A stretch of DNA of 30,484 bases from DAIDKA01 sp035503515. Lineage in GTDB: Bacteria; Pseudomonadota; Gammaproteobacteria; Steroidobacterales; Steroidobacteraceae. The stretch spans positions 1-30,484 of the forward strand of contig DATJTJ010000166.1 in assembly GCA_035503515.1 (NCBI GenBank), written 5' to 3'. A program made the position numbers and the translations under genes. Under the pieces are notes generated by a model, which saw only the letters and a program-made list of their open reading frames with translations, did not search any database and was not told the DNA's origin. Position 1 is the first letter of the stretch, and each line of letters opens with the position of its first letter. This document shows positions 1 to 7,151 of the stretch, piece by piece.

Positions 1-870
1 GGGGAACTTGAGCCGCGCGACGCCGGCATAGTCGACCTGCGCCGCGGCCCGACAGGCGCTGAGGGATCGCTGGAAGTCCTCCGTGGCGACGTGGGCCTGG
101 GCCTGCGGACATCCCGCTTCCTGCGCGAGCGTTGCGACATCGATGTTCAGGACGTTCAGCAGCAGGCGGCTCGCCGGCGAATAGGGGCTCGCATGCTCCG
201 GATCATCGGCGAACTGGGCGTGCAGGGGATTGAGGCCGATGGCATCCGCCCCCGCCTCGCGCGCGATCGCGACCAGCTGCCGCAGATCGGCGAAATCCCC
301 GATCCCCCAGTCGGTTGCCGACTTCAGCAGATACAGCTGCGCCGCGATCCCCCACATGCGCCCGCCGCGCTCGAACGCCGGCGGCAGCCAGCACCGGCCC
401 GGCGAGACGATCAGGGTGCAGTCCGCCGCGGCGGAGGGGAGCCTAAGGCGGTGATAGCCCGGCGGCCAGGTTCCCTCGAGGGTGAGCATGCGTCGTTCAC
501 GAGGCTCGCCCTCGAGCGTGCGCCGTTCGATGAGTGGCAGCTGCCCGAACTCGGCGCTGCCCCGCCGCTGGCCGCCGTCCTCGAGCGTCACCTGCCACGA
601 CACGGACGCCGTGCCGGCGGGCAGGGTCACGCACACCTGCGGCGCGCGGTCCTGGGGGCTGACCGCCACGGGGGGCAGCACCTGGCGCCACTCTTCGCGC
701 TCCAGCCTCGCCAGCGCCCCGCGGGCGGCGGCTTCGCCGTCGGCCTCGAGGCCCATCGCCGCGAGCAGGGCGCGCCGCGTCTGCGGCGAGGTCTCCCGGG
801 TCGTGCCGTGGGCATCGACGAACGAGTCTTCGATACCGCAGCGGCGGGCCAGCGCGGCGAGCGGGTTCAT
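1..870 (-). CDS. malQ: 4-alpha-glucanotransferase (amylomaltase), N-terminal part, runs off the left edge
   Basis: Translating the minus strand from the ATG at 870 gives an open frame of 290 codons to the window edge. The enzyme transfers segments of alpha-1,4-glucan between maltodextrins in cytoplasmic maltose/glycogen metabolism. The first ~165 residues are the N-terminal extension seen in long bacterial MalQ proteins. The catalytic GH77 barrel then begins with typical sequence: WGIAAQLYLL, SATDWGIGDFADL, IGLNPLHAQF and SPYSPASRLLLN, about residues 173-240. The usual length is about 690-720 residues, so more than half lies outside. The start ATG overlaps the TGA of the maltokinase gene by 4 bp (ATGA), so the two are probably translationally coupled. 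The frame is intact as far as seen. The family call is confident; catalytic residues are beyond the edge. Confidence 0.93.
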   Translation of the reverse strand, partial: MNPLAALARRCGIEDSFVDAHGTTRETSPQTRRALLAAMGLEADGEAAARGALARLEREEWRQVLPPVAVSPQDRAPQVCVTLPAGTASVSWQVTLEDGGQRRGSAEFGQLPLIERRTLEGEPRERRMLTLEGTWPPGYHRLRLPSAAADCTLIVSPGRCWLPPAFERGGRMWGIAAQLYLLKSATDWGIGDFADLRQLVAIAREAGADAIGLNPLHAQFADDPEHASPYSPASRLLLNVLNIDVATLAQEAGCPQAQAHVATEDFQRSLSACRAAAQVDYAGVARLKFP

Positions 871-2258
871 GCAGGGTGTTCCCCGAGGGCCTCCAGCAGC
901 CCGCGCAGCGGGATCGCGGCCCAGGCGGGCCGGTTGGCCAACTCGTAGGCCACTTCGTACAGCGCCTTCTCGATCTGGAACAGCCGCACGATGCGCCGTG
1001 CCGCCTCGCGATCCAGCGGCGTCGGGGACAGCTGCTGCAGGCGCTCGAGATAGCGGTCGAGAAAGATCCGCGAGGCGGCCGCGCTCCATTCCTGGCCGCC
1101 GGGTGCCTCGGCCGAGGCGCCCGCGTAGTCGATGGAACGCAGCATGCCCGCCACGTCCCGCAGCGCCACGTGTTTGGCGCGCCGCTCGCTCAGGGGACGC
1201 AGCGGCTCGCCCTCGAAATCGACGATGATGGCATCGTCCGGCCGCACCAGCACCTGGCCCAGGTGATAGTCCCCGTGATGGCGGGTCTTCTCCCAGTGGG
1301 GCAGCGGGCGCAGCAGCGAGGCCAGCAATTCATCCAGCCGTGGCGCCCGGGCGCGAAACTGCGCGGCGAGCTCCCGCGCCTGCGGATCGAGCGTCGCCGC
1401 CTGGCGCTCCAGGGCCTGAAGCAGCGTGCGGCCGCTGTCGCCGATGGCCCGCGTCCAGTGCTCCCAGTCCTCAGGGCCTGCGCGCTCCGTCCGGAACGCC
1501 TCATCGCTGGTCGCGGTGCGAAAGGCCGCATGCAGCTCCGCGGTGCGGCGCCCGAGGATGGCGATCCATTCCATGACCTGCGGCTCCGAGGCCGTCCCGG
1601 CCTGCAGGTGGGCGCGGATCCAGTTCCAGCCGTCCCCCTCGTTGGGGATGAAGGCCTGCAGCAGCGCCAGCGTGCGCTCCCCGATCGCGATCCAGCCCAG
1701 CAGTGCCGGGGTGCCGCTGAAATGCGCCTGTTCGGTGAGGAAGCGACCGACTTCCAGTTCCGGATGGATGCCGGCTTCGATCCGCCGCAGCACCTTGAGC
1801 ATGGCGGCGTCGGCAATCCGGAATGAACTGTTCGACTGCTCGGCCTTGCTGCGGCTCACGGACCAGGGCGCCGCCTGGCGCAGCCTGGCGGCGTGCGCGG
1901 TGCAGCCCGCCTGCACGCCAGGAGGGGCCCTCCCCCGCTCGAGCATCCAGCCGACGAGCGCGCGGACGAAGTCATCGTCCGCCAGGGCATCCTGGAACCC
2001 CTCCCCGGGCGCGTCCCGCAGCGGAACGAAGAGTTCGAACGGCTCGCGTCCCGCGACCGTCAGCTTCCACAGGGCCAGGGCCGCGCGGGCCCCGGTGTCC
2101 AGCGGCTGGAGCGCTTCCAGCGTCAGGCCGGTGAGCTCCGCGTCCTTGGCCGGATACCAGCGCTGCTGCGGCAGATAACCGGGCAGCTCGCGCCTGGCGC
2201 GCGCCACCGCCGGTGCCCACTGCGGCCCTGCCTTCGCCTGCGCCTGTTGTTCCGTCAT
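867..2258 (-). CDS. Maltokinase (Mak/Pep2-like)
   Basis: A 463-residue protein with the N-terminal cap of maltokinases (LPGYLPQQRWYPAKD, residues 25-39) followed by an aminoglycoside-phosphotransferase-like kinase fold. The catalytic loop is HHGDYHLGQVL at 327-337, with D330 the likely base. The metal site is VDFEGEP at 346-352, with D347. Known maltokinases use ATP to make maltose 1-phosphate, which GlgE uses to extend alpha-glucan. In many proteobacteria this domain is fused to the C-terminus of trehalose synthase (TreS). Here it stands alone, and no TreS reading frame precedes it. It overlaps malQ downstream by 4 bp, which supports a role in alpha-glucan/trehalose turnover. The ATG at 2258 has only a weak ribosome-binding site. 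A fusion partner lost by rearrangement upstream is possible but not shown. Confidence 0.88.
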   Translation of the reverse strand: MTEQQAQAKAGPQWAPAVARARRELPGYLPQQRWYPAKDAELTGLTLEALQPLDTGARAALALWKLTVAGREPFELFVPLRDAPGEGFQDALADDDFVRALVGWMLERGRAPPGVQAGCTAHAARLRQAAPWSVSRSKAEQSNSSFRIADAAMLKVLRRIEAGIHPELEVGRFLTEQAHFSGTPALLGWIAIGERTLALLQAFIPNEGDGWNWIRAHLQAGTASEPQVMEWIAILGRRTAELHAAFRTATSDEAFRTERAGPEDWEHWTRAIGDSGRTLLQALERQAATLDPQARELAAQFRARAPRLDELLASLLRPLPHWEKTRHHGDYHLGQVLVRPDDAIIVDFEGEPLRPLSERRAKHVALRDVAGMLRSIDYAGASAEAPGGQEWSAAASRIFLDRYLERLQQLSPTPLDREAARRIVRLFQIEKALYEVAYELANRPAWAAIPLRGLLEALGEHPA

Positions 2259-2355
2259 GCCCGTTCCGTCCGCTGCCGCCGTGCGAAGCCCACAGTACCT
2301 GCGGGACGGGCGCGCAGTGGCCGGACGATGCGGGACGGGTGCTGTCAGCCGGTGC

Positions 2356-2493
2356 CTATGCCCGCGGTATACGTCCGCAGGGACCGGTCTCGACGACGGC
2401 CTTGCAACCGATGCTCAGCATGTCGTTGGGATGGTCGAACGGCGCGCCCGCGACACTCAGCGCCGCGACGACGTCCCAGGTTGCCTGAGCGCT
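2356..2493 (-). pseudogene. Possible C-terminal gene remnant without a start codon
   Basis: On the minus strand, 45 codons are open from 2493 to a TAG at 2356-2358. They begin directly after an in-frame TAG at 2494-2496. No ATG or GTG occurs in the first 24 codons, yet codon third positions are strongly G/C-biased like the real neighbours. The peptide (ending KAVVETGPCGRIPRA) reads like a normal protein tail. It starts just beyond the stop codon of the AAA ATPase (2498-2500). The simplest reading is that insertion or rearrangement bringing the ATPase gene cut off an older gene and left its last 45 codons. I do not recognise the family, and the frame could be chance in GC-rich DNA. The perfect 8-bp palindrome GAGCGCTC at 2487-2494 sits at the junction. 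The rest of the 239-bp gap holds nothing recognisable. Confidence 0.3.
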
Positions 2494-2497
2494 CTAC

Positions 2498-3775
2498 CTA
2501 CTCGTCATGCTCTGAGTTGAGTAGATTCGATCTTTCGATCTCGCTTTCGCCATGCTGATGAAGTCGCAACCAGCTTTCACGCATGAACGGATCAGTTACA
2601 GTGACAGGGCCGCGGTCTCCATTTCGCATGACCAGGTTACTGGCTTTCAGGGCTTCGAGGGCGGCTTGCACCTCGCGGGCGGATACCTCGTCCAGGCCTA
2701 GCGCTCGGGCGTAGCCGCTCAGCGCGTCGGCACCGTAGAGACCCGTAACGCCTTCTTCCGCGCCCCGGCAGATACGGGCAAATACGGCCTGTGGCAGTTC
2801 TGCGAGCATGCTCAGCTTTGCCAGCTCCACCATTCCCTGCTGGTCGTACATGGCATTGACAATGCCTTCGAACACCATGTCCGCGTGTCGGGCTGCAGGT
2901 GCAGTTTTTTGCAGGGTGGCGAGTGCTTCCTGGAACAGGGCTGGCCTCAATCCAAGTATCCGGAATCCTTTATACGCAGCCGACTCACCCGGCAGAACCG
3001 CACCGGCCAGTGCCTTGCGTTCTGTGGCGAGGACGTGCCGGACGTAGTCCTTTCCAAGCGGCGGAAACGCCTCGCTCCTTGCGCCGTAGAAGGCCGCCTT
3101 TCGTTGCGCAGTCATTTCGTGGACCAGTGAGCGATTTGAGCCGTTGCCGACGAAGATGAAGTAACCATGATCGCCATGCTGACCATTGATTTCATCACGG
3201 GTCGCCTTCAGCTCCTGCATGAGCGCGGCACCCTCCCCGTCCTTCATCATCTCCTGGACCTCATCCACAATGAGGATGATGTCCCGACCGGTCATTTTCG
3301 AAAGTTCAAGCAATGCGTCGGACAGACTCGCACTGTCGTCGGTGCCAACCTTTGCGGCATTAAAGGTGAACTTCAGCTTTCCAGCCGCTTTCGCCTTCAC
3401 CAGAGGCAGCGATGGCTCAACGCTCCCCTCCAACTCGGCGGATGAAAGGCCGATTCTCCCCAGGATCGCCCTTGCCGTATCCGTGAATGACTGGGGATTC
3501 TTCCCTTGTATTCCGATGAGGGCCTTTCGGACTCCTCCCATCAGCTTCGCGCCGGGAGTGCGACCGGCCGCCTTCCACAGATCCACGTAGATGACAATGG
3601 CGCCTGCTGCTTCGAGGGTGGGGATCACATCCTGAGTGAGAAATGTGGACTTGCCTGTCTGGCGAGGGCCGGAAATGAACAAGCCGCTGCGCACTCGGGT
3701 TTCGAGGCCGGAGGGTCGCAGAAGAAGCCTGGCGATTTCCAAAGCCAGCTTGGGACGATGGAAGATTTCATCCAC
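2498..3775 (-). CDS. AAA+ / STAND-like ATPase with C-terminal winged-helix-like region
   Basis: A 425-residue ATP-binding protein with Walker A GPRQTGKST at 36-44, Walker B IILIVDEVQ at 166-174 (D171/E172), and a sensor-1-like IFVGNGSN at 207-214. The C-terminal ~90 residues (about 335-425) look like a small winged-helix domain, which fits the archaeal-type ATPase/STAND-like families. Those families often act as lone ATPases in mobile or defence-related settings. The start is GTG at 3775; no in-frame ATG gives a better site. The gene is visibly poorer in GC than both flanks, is preceded by its own sigma70-like promoter, and has no operon partner. All this suggests acquisition by transfer. The substrate is unknown. 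A defence or transposition-related role is inference from family and context only. Confidence 0.8.
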   Translation of the reverse strand: MDEIFHRPKLALEIARLLLRPSGLETRVRSGLFISGPRQTGKSTFLTQDVIPTLEAAGAIVIYVDLWKAAGRTPGAKLMGGVRKALIGIQGKNPQSFTDTARAILGRIGLSSAELEGSVEPSLPLVKAKAAGKLKFTFNAAKVGTDDSASLSDALLELSKMTGRDIILIVDEVQEMMKDGEGAALMQELKATRDEINGQHGDHGYFIFVGNGSNRSLVHEMTAQRKAAFYGARSEAFPPLGKDYVRHVLATERKALAGAVLPGESAAYKGFRILGLRPALFQEALATLQKTAPAARHADMVFEGIVNAMYDQQGMVELAKLSMLAELPQAVFARICRGAEEGVTGLYGADALSGYARALGLDEVSAREVQAALEALKASNLVMRNGDRGPVTVTDPFMRESWLRLHQHGESEIERSNLLNSEHDE

Positions 3776-3807
3776 TGATGATCTCGCACCAATACCGAAT
3801 ACCGGTA

Positions 3808-3836
3808 ATTATGCGCTAACGGTAATTCATGGTAAA
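3808..3836 (-). promoter_or_regulatory. Candidate sigma70 promoter and repeat cluster of the ATPase gene
   Basis: On the minus strand, TTTACC (3831-3836) and CATAAT (3808-3813) are exactly 17 bp apart. They match -35 TTGACA at 4 of 6 positions and -10 TATAAT at 5 of 6. Transcription would start near 3801, about 25 nt before the GTG at 3775. The same AT-rich 60 bp carry GGTAAT at 3804-3809 and 3821-3826, GGTAAA at 3831-3836, and a tandem AATACCG at 3791-3804, all written on the plus strand. Such repeats overlapping a promoter could be an operator. No regulator is visible nearby. Confidence 0.5.
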
Positions 3837-3862
3837 TCGAGGCTTTACCTTAGACGGACCCT

Positions 3863-4213
3863 TTAGATAGTGTCGCCGCTCTTGTCCCGTGCAATGGCGA
3901 GCAGGTTGCCGGGCTCGACCGGCGCGCTGGTCGCGGCCGCGATGCGCTCGAGGAGCTGGGGCGCCACCGTCCAGCGCTGACCCTCCTCGGTCAAGATACT
4001 GACGGTCTTCCTGTTATAGCGCGTGATCACTCCCGTCACGGCCTCACGCCCTGGCGGATGAAACCTGACCCGCTGCCCGATCCGGAATTCGATCATGCTG
4101 CAGTGGGCCTCGACCTGCCGCAGGAACTGCAGCCGCGCCACGATGCGATGGTTCAGATCGATCAGCTCCGATTCGCTCAGGGTGTCGATGTCGATGGGCA
4201 TGCGGTGACTCAT
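3863..4213 (-). CDS. Conserved hypothetical small protein with a KOW/SH3-like barrel segment
   Basis: A 116-residue protein if started at the ATG at 4213. An in-frame GTG at 4225 would add four residues, and neither has a clear Shine-Dalgarno sequence. Residues ~1-40 are helical and acidic, with ESELIDLNHRIVARLQFLRQ suggesting a short coiled coil. Residues ~45-90 (FRIGQRVRFHPPG, TGVITRYNRKTVSILTEEGQ) alternate in the manner of a small beta-barrel resembling KOW or Tudor-like folds that bind nucleic acid or protein. It is divergent from the MBL exonuclease gene, with only 48 bp between the starts, so the two may share control. The function is unknown and the fold is inferred by eye. Confidence 0.7.
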   Translation of the reverse strand: MSHRMPIDIDTLSESELIDLNHRIVARLQFLRQVEAHCSMIEFRIGQRVRFHPPGREAVTGVITRYNRKTVSILTEEGQRWTVAPQLLERIAAATSAPVEPGNLLAIARDKSGDTI

Positions 4214-4261
4214 GTTGCGACGCACTTAGGCCATGGTGTGCGGGATATACTCCGAAGTTTC

Positions 4262-5281
4262 ATGAGCCGTCCACCTCTCATTACGGTCAGCAAGCGCGGA
4301 TTGTATTGTCCGCCGGGGGATTTCTACATCGATCCGGCCAAACCGGTGCAGACCGCCATCGTGACGCACGCCCACGGCGATCACCTGCGGGAAGGCAGTG
4401 CCCGGATGTTCCTGGCGAGCGCCGGGGTGGGCATCGCGCGCAAGCGCCTGAACGATGCCCGGAACGTCGTTCCGCTCGACTATGGCGCAGCGGTGACGCT
4501 CGGGCCGGTGCAGGTGTCGCTGCACCCGGCCGGCCACATCCTCGGCTCCGCACAGGTCCGCCTCGAGCACGATGGCGAGGTGTGGGTGGTGTCCGGGGAC
4601 TACAAGCGCCAGGCCGATCCCACCTGCGCGCCCTTCGAACCGCTTCCCTGCGATGTGTTCGTGAGCGAGACGACCTTCGGGCAACCCCATTTCGTGTGGC
4701 CGCACACTTCGGACGTAGTCCGCAACATCGTGCGCTGGTGGCACATCAACCGTGAACGGGGCAGGAACTCGGTGCTGTTCTGCTACGCGCTCGGCAAGGC
4801 CCAGCGGGTGCTGGCCGAAATGCGGGCGCACACCGACGAAGCGGTTTATGTCCATGGCGAAATCGGCACCCTGGTCGAGGTCTACCGCAGCGCCGGTGTC
4901 GCCATGGTCCCGACGCTGCCGGTGACCGCGACCTCGGCCGCCGAGCTGCGGGGCGCATTGGTGATGGCCTCCCCCACCATGAACCGCTCCTCCTGGCTCA
5001 AGCGCCTGGGGCTGGGCGCCCGCGGATTCTGTTCCGGATGGATGATGCTACCGGGCGAGAGTGGGCGGCGCGGCTATGACATGGGGTTCGTCATCTCCGA
5101 TCATGCCGACTGGCCGGCACTGGTGCGCACCTGCCAGGAGAGTCGCGCCAAACGCATCCTGCTGATGCACGGACGCACCGAGCGGCTAGCGGCGCATCTG
5201 AATGCGCTGGGCTTTCAGGCGGCCGCACTGGCCGAAATCACCGCTGACCAACTTCCGCTATTCGATGCCAGGATGGGTTGA
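4262..5281 (+). CDS. Ligase-associated DNA exonuclease, metallo-beta-lactamase fold
   Basis: A 339-residue protein of the MBL/beta-CASP family annotated as ligase-associated DNA exonuclease. The metal-binding motif HAHGDH is at 36-41, with GHILGS near 91-96, SGDYK at 111-115, SETTFG at 135-140, SDHADW at 279-284 and LMHGRTERLA at 301-310. These are the zinc ligands and beta-CASP motifs in the expected order. The family is thought to process DNA ends with an ATP-dependent ligase and an Lhr-like helicase, usually encoded directly downstream. Here the next gene is a toxin-antitoxin pair and the partners are absent. I chose the ATG at 4262 because translation from it gives the family's usual length; an upstream frame would overlap the divergent gene. 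The leader has no good ribosome-binding site, and a TATACT at 4246-4251 would put the transcript start only a few bases before the ATG. Confidence 0.88.
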   Translation: MSRPPLITVSKRGLYCPPGDFYIDPAKPVQTAIVTHAHGDHLREGSARMFLASAGVGIARKRLNDARNVVPLDYGAAVTLGPVQVSLHPAGHILGSAQVRLEHDGEVWVVSGDYKRQADPTCAPFEPLPCDVFVSETTFGQPHFVWPHTSDVVRNIVRWWHINRERGRNSVLFCYALGKAQRVLAEMRAHTDEAVYVHGEIGTLVEVYRSAGVAMVPTLPVTATSAAELRGALVMASPTMNRSSWLKRLGLGARGFCSGWMMLPGESGRRGYDMGFVISDHADWPALVRTCQESRAKRILLMHGRTERLAAHLNALGFQAAALAEITADQLPLFDARMG

Positions 5282-5301
5282 TCGCCATCTTAGCAGCGGC
5301 C

Positions 5302-5324
5302 TGATGGTACCCGTCCTACCATCA
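5302..5324. promoter_or_regulatory. 8-bp perfect inverted repeat before the toxin-antitoxin operon
   Basis: TGATGGTA (5302-5309) and TACCATCA (5317-5324) are perfect inverted repeats with a 7-bp spacer. The site lies 20 bp after the exonuclease stop codon and directly before the TGCTAC repeats. It could be the operator bound by the antitoxin (Phd-type antitoxins bind palindromes at their own promoter) or a short terminator stem for the exonuclease gene. No T-run follows, which favours an operator. Confidence 0.45.
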
Positions 5325-5325
5325 T

Positions 5326-5350
5326 TGCTACGGAGTGCTACATGTGCTAC
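5326..5350 (+). repeat. Three TGCTAC direct repeats at the toxin-antitoxin promoter
   Basis: TGCTAC occurs at 5326-5331, 5336-5341 and 5345-5350, with start-to-start spacing of 10 and 9 bp, close to one helical turn. The phasing would place bound proteins on the same DNA face. The third copy overlaps the first codons of the antitoxin frame if translation begins at 5342. An autoregulatory site for the Phd-like antitoxin is the likely reading; no experiment or comparison is available here. Confidence 0.45.
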
Positions 5351-5608
5351 GCTGCATTGATGGACCGAATCATCACGCAACGACAGCTGCGTAATCAGTC
5401 CGCAGAAGTGCTGCGCGACGTGGAGAGCGGCCAGACCGTCATCGTGTCCCGCAACGGCACCCCGGTTGCTGAGCTGCGGCCCATTCGGCCCCGTCGTTAC
5501 ATTCCGCGATCCAAGCTGGCAGAAGCGGCGGCCCGTGCACCCCGAGTGGATGCGCATCGCTTTCGTGCGGATATCGATGCGGTAATCGATCAGCGAATCG
5601 ATGGCTGA
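5342..5608 (+). CDS. Phd/YefM-family antitoxin
   Basis: An 88-residue antitoxin with the family's N-terminal DNA-binding signature: TQRQLRNQSAEVLRDVESGQ followed by IVSRNGTPVAELRPI. The C-terminal third is basic and disordered-looking, as expected of the toxin-binding tail. Two starts compete. ATG 5342 has GGAG six bases upstream. ATG 5360 gives the usual family N-terminus (MDRIITQ) but lacks a Shine-Dalgarno sequence. I report 5342 and consider 5360 nearly as likely. The TGA overlaps the ATG of the toxin by 8 bp, so the two are translationally coupled. It should neutralise the PIN toxin and repress its own promoter, where the inverted repeat and TGCTAC repeats lie. Confidence 0.88.
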   Translation: MCYAALMDRIITQRQLRNQSAEVLRDVESGQTVIVSRNGTPVAELRPIRPRRYIPRSKLAEAAARAPRVDAHRFRADIDAVIDQRIDG

Positions 5609-6002
5609 ACTCACGCGCGGACTGCTCGATACCTCAGTGGTGATTGATCATGACCTGATCGATCATTCATTGCTGCCGGATGAATCCGCGATCGCCACTT
5701 TGACCCTCGCGGAATTGGCCGCCGGTCCGCACGCAACCGAAGACCGGGAAGAACGCGCCCGGCGCCAGGATCGACTGCAGTGGGCAGCGAGTACCTGGGA
5801 TCCGTTGCCGTTCGACGCGGAGGCGGCGCGACACTACGGCCGCATATTTGCGGCGGCCCGCTCTGCGGGACGCTCGGGCCGGTCGCGGCTGGCGGACCTA
5901 CTGATTGCCGCCACTGCCGCCGCGAACGCCCTGCCGGTCTACACCCGCAATCCCGCGGATTTCGACGCGCTGAAGAAGATCATAGAAGTCTTCCCGGTCT
6001 GA
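5601..6002 (+). CDS. vapC: PIN-domain ribonuclease toxin, VapC type
   Basis: A 133-residue PIN-domain toxin, the usual length. Acidic residues expected to hold the Mg2+ are D10 (LLDTSVVID), E38 (TLAELAAG), D99 (RLADLLIAA) and D120 or D122 (NPADFD). The order and spacing fit VapC endoribonucleases, which cleave tRNA or rRNA when freed from antitoxin. It overlaps the Phd-like antitoxin by 8 bp. A Phd/YefM-fold antitoxin paired with VapC is common, so the mixed pairing is not odd. The active site appears intact. It separates the MBL exonuclease from any downstream repair partner, so this pair may have inserted into an older repair cluster. Confidence 0.9.
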   Translation: MAELTRGLLDTSVVIDHDLIDHSLLPDESAIATLTLAELAAGPHATEDREERARRQDRLQWAASTWDPLPFDAEAARHYGRIFAAARSAGRSGRSRLADLLIAATAAANALPVYTRNPADFDALKKIIEVFPV

Positions 6003-6012
6003 GCATCGACTC

Positions 6013-6026
6013 GCCCCTTGCGGGGC
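6013..6026. terminator. Short hairpin between convergent genes
   Basis: GCCCC (6013-6017), TTGC loop, GGGGC (6022-6026) form a perfect 5-bp GC stem with a 4-nt loop. It sits in the 25-bp gap between the convergent vapC and hydrolase genes. No T-run follows on either strand, so it is at best a weak bidirectional terminator. Its position supports the call more than its strength. Confidence 0.35.
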
Positions 6027-6027
6027 C

Positions 6028-6837
6028 CTACCGCAGTAGTGTCCTGATGCGGCCATAGGTTTCGGGCCACGCCTCGACCCAACAACAGCGGTGGTCGAAC
6101 TTCGCAAAGTGCCAGATGTCCTCTCTCGGGAGCCGATCGAGGTACCGGCTTGAAGCGGCGTAAGGCACGTTGACGTCGCGATCGCCCACGAGATACCACT
6201 GCGGCAGAGCCACCGGCAGCGGCGGTTGCAATGCAGGGTCGAGGCTGCCGGTCAAGGGAAGATAATGGTGTCGACGCGCCCATTCCTGGGGATCCAGGTT
6301 CGCGGCGACCGCCACCACGGCCGTAACCTGCGGCACGCGCCCCGCCATCAGGACCGCAAGGGTGCCACCGCCGCTGTAGCCCACCAGGATGACCCGCCGC
6401 ACCGGGTGTTGAGCGATGAAGCGATTCGCCGCCGCCGCCAGGCTGGCCACGATCGCTTCCGAGTAACGATCGGAAGTCCACCATCGCGGCTCACACGCCC
6501 GATCGGTGCGGGCCCCGAAATAGCAGGGCCGACCCAGATAAAGAACTGATCCGGGTGTCGCGGCGGCGAGGGCCAGGGCGATCGGTGCATGCGGCGTCGG
6601 ATCCGCGGCCACGGTCCGCCCCCCGCCGGTCCAAGGCGAGCCGTCGCCCTCGATGAACAGTGTGAGACCGTCATCATCGGATCTGATCCTTTGGTAGGCA
6701 AAGTGAACGAATCCCGCGCCCTGGAGGATCAAGGGAGTAAGCGCCCCCTCGGCGGCCATGTCGTCGGCCCTGCGCACCGGGCTCATGCAGCCCCCCACGC
6801 CCATTGCCACGAGCAACGCCAGACCGGCGCGCCGCAT
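6028..6837 (-). CDS. Alpha/beta-hydrolase lipoprotein
   Basis: A 269-residue secreted hydrolase starting at the ATG at 6837. This start gives a textbook lipoprotein signal (MRRAGLALLVAMGVGGC), with lipobox VGGC and C17. The open frame extends 70 codons further upstream, but that stretch does not look like protein and would bury the signal. The nucleophile elbow is GYSGG at 153-157 (S155), the acid is D219 or D221 in GDRDVNVPY, and the base is H249 in FDHRCCW. EGDGSPW at 63-69 may shape the oxyanion hole. The fold is that of an esterase/lipase or peptidase-like hydrolase; the substrate cannot be named. It is expected to be anchored in the envelope. It is monocistronic, convergent with vapC, with no clear ribosome-binding site. 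Confidence 0.8.
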   Translation of the reverse strand: MRRAGLALLVAMGVGGCMSPVRRADDMAAEGALTPLILQGAGFVHFAYQRIRSDDDGLTLFIEGDGSPWTGGGRTVAADPTPHAPIALALAAATPGSVLYLGRPCYFGARTDRACEPRWWTSDRYSEAIVASLAAAANRFIAQHPVRRVILVGYSGGGTLAVLMAGRVPQVTAVVAVAANLDPQEWARRHHYLPLTGSLDPALQPPLPVALPQWYLVGDRDVNVPYAASSRYLDRLPREDIWHFAKFDHRCCWVEAWPETYGRIRTLLR

Positions 6838-7151
6838 ACGGCGGATGGCGGATCGTTCACTCAGTACGGCGGCGCGGCATGTCGGACGCTCATACGGCTG
6901 TGCCGCGTCGCACAAGGGCCCGTCCGCATGACGGTTGCAGGCATTTGAAGGCTGCGTGTGCTGATAGTTTTTCATGCACGGCATGTGATTGAAGCTTGCA
7001 CATTGATTACAGAGTGGTAAGTTAATTTGCAATCTCGCCACGACCAACCAAAGAAGCGGGCCTGCACTGCAACAACACGGGGAGAGGTCTCATCACCCCG
7101 GTCATGTCAGTTCAACGGCGAAGTGCTCTGCGCTTTCGGTAACGGAGTGTT
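6838..7151. other. Divergent intergenic region, 314 bp
   Basis: This region separates the leftward hydrolase gene from the rightward barrel gene and must hold both promoters. The middle (about 6960-7040) is clearly richer in A+T than its surroundings, and holds two TGATT copies (6986-6990 and 7004-7008) and a short inverted repeat ATGC-acg-GCAT near 6974-6984. I found no -35/-10 pair with good matches and spacing on either strand. GGAG at 7144-7147 is the ribosome-binding site of the barrel gene. No RNA gene is recognised. Confidence 0.4.

Noticed and set aside
4246..4251. TATACT as a -10 box for the exonuclease gene
   Set aside because: No -35 match at 16-18 bp; kept only as a remark in the gene entry.
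4058..4261. Longer exonuclease frame starting upstream of 4262
   Set aside because: It overlaps the divergent small gene almost fully and adds sequence absent from the family.
6838..7047. 70-codon N-terminal extension of the hydrolase lipoprotein
   Set aside because: The lipoprotein signal starts at the internal ATG at 6837; the extension is Cys/His/Asn-rich, unlike a protein N-terminus, and lies in the AT-richer promoter region.
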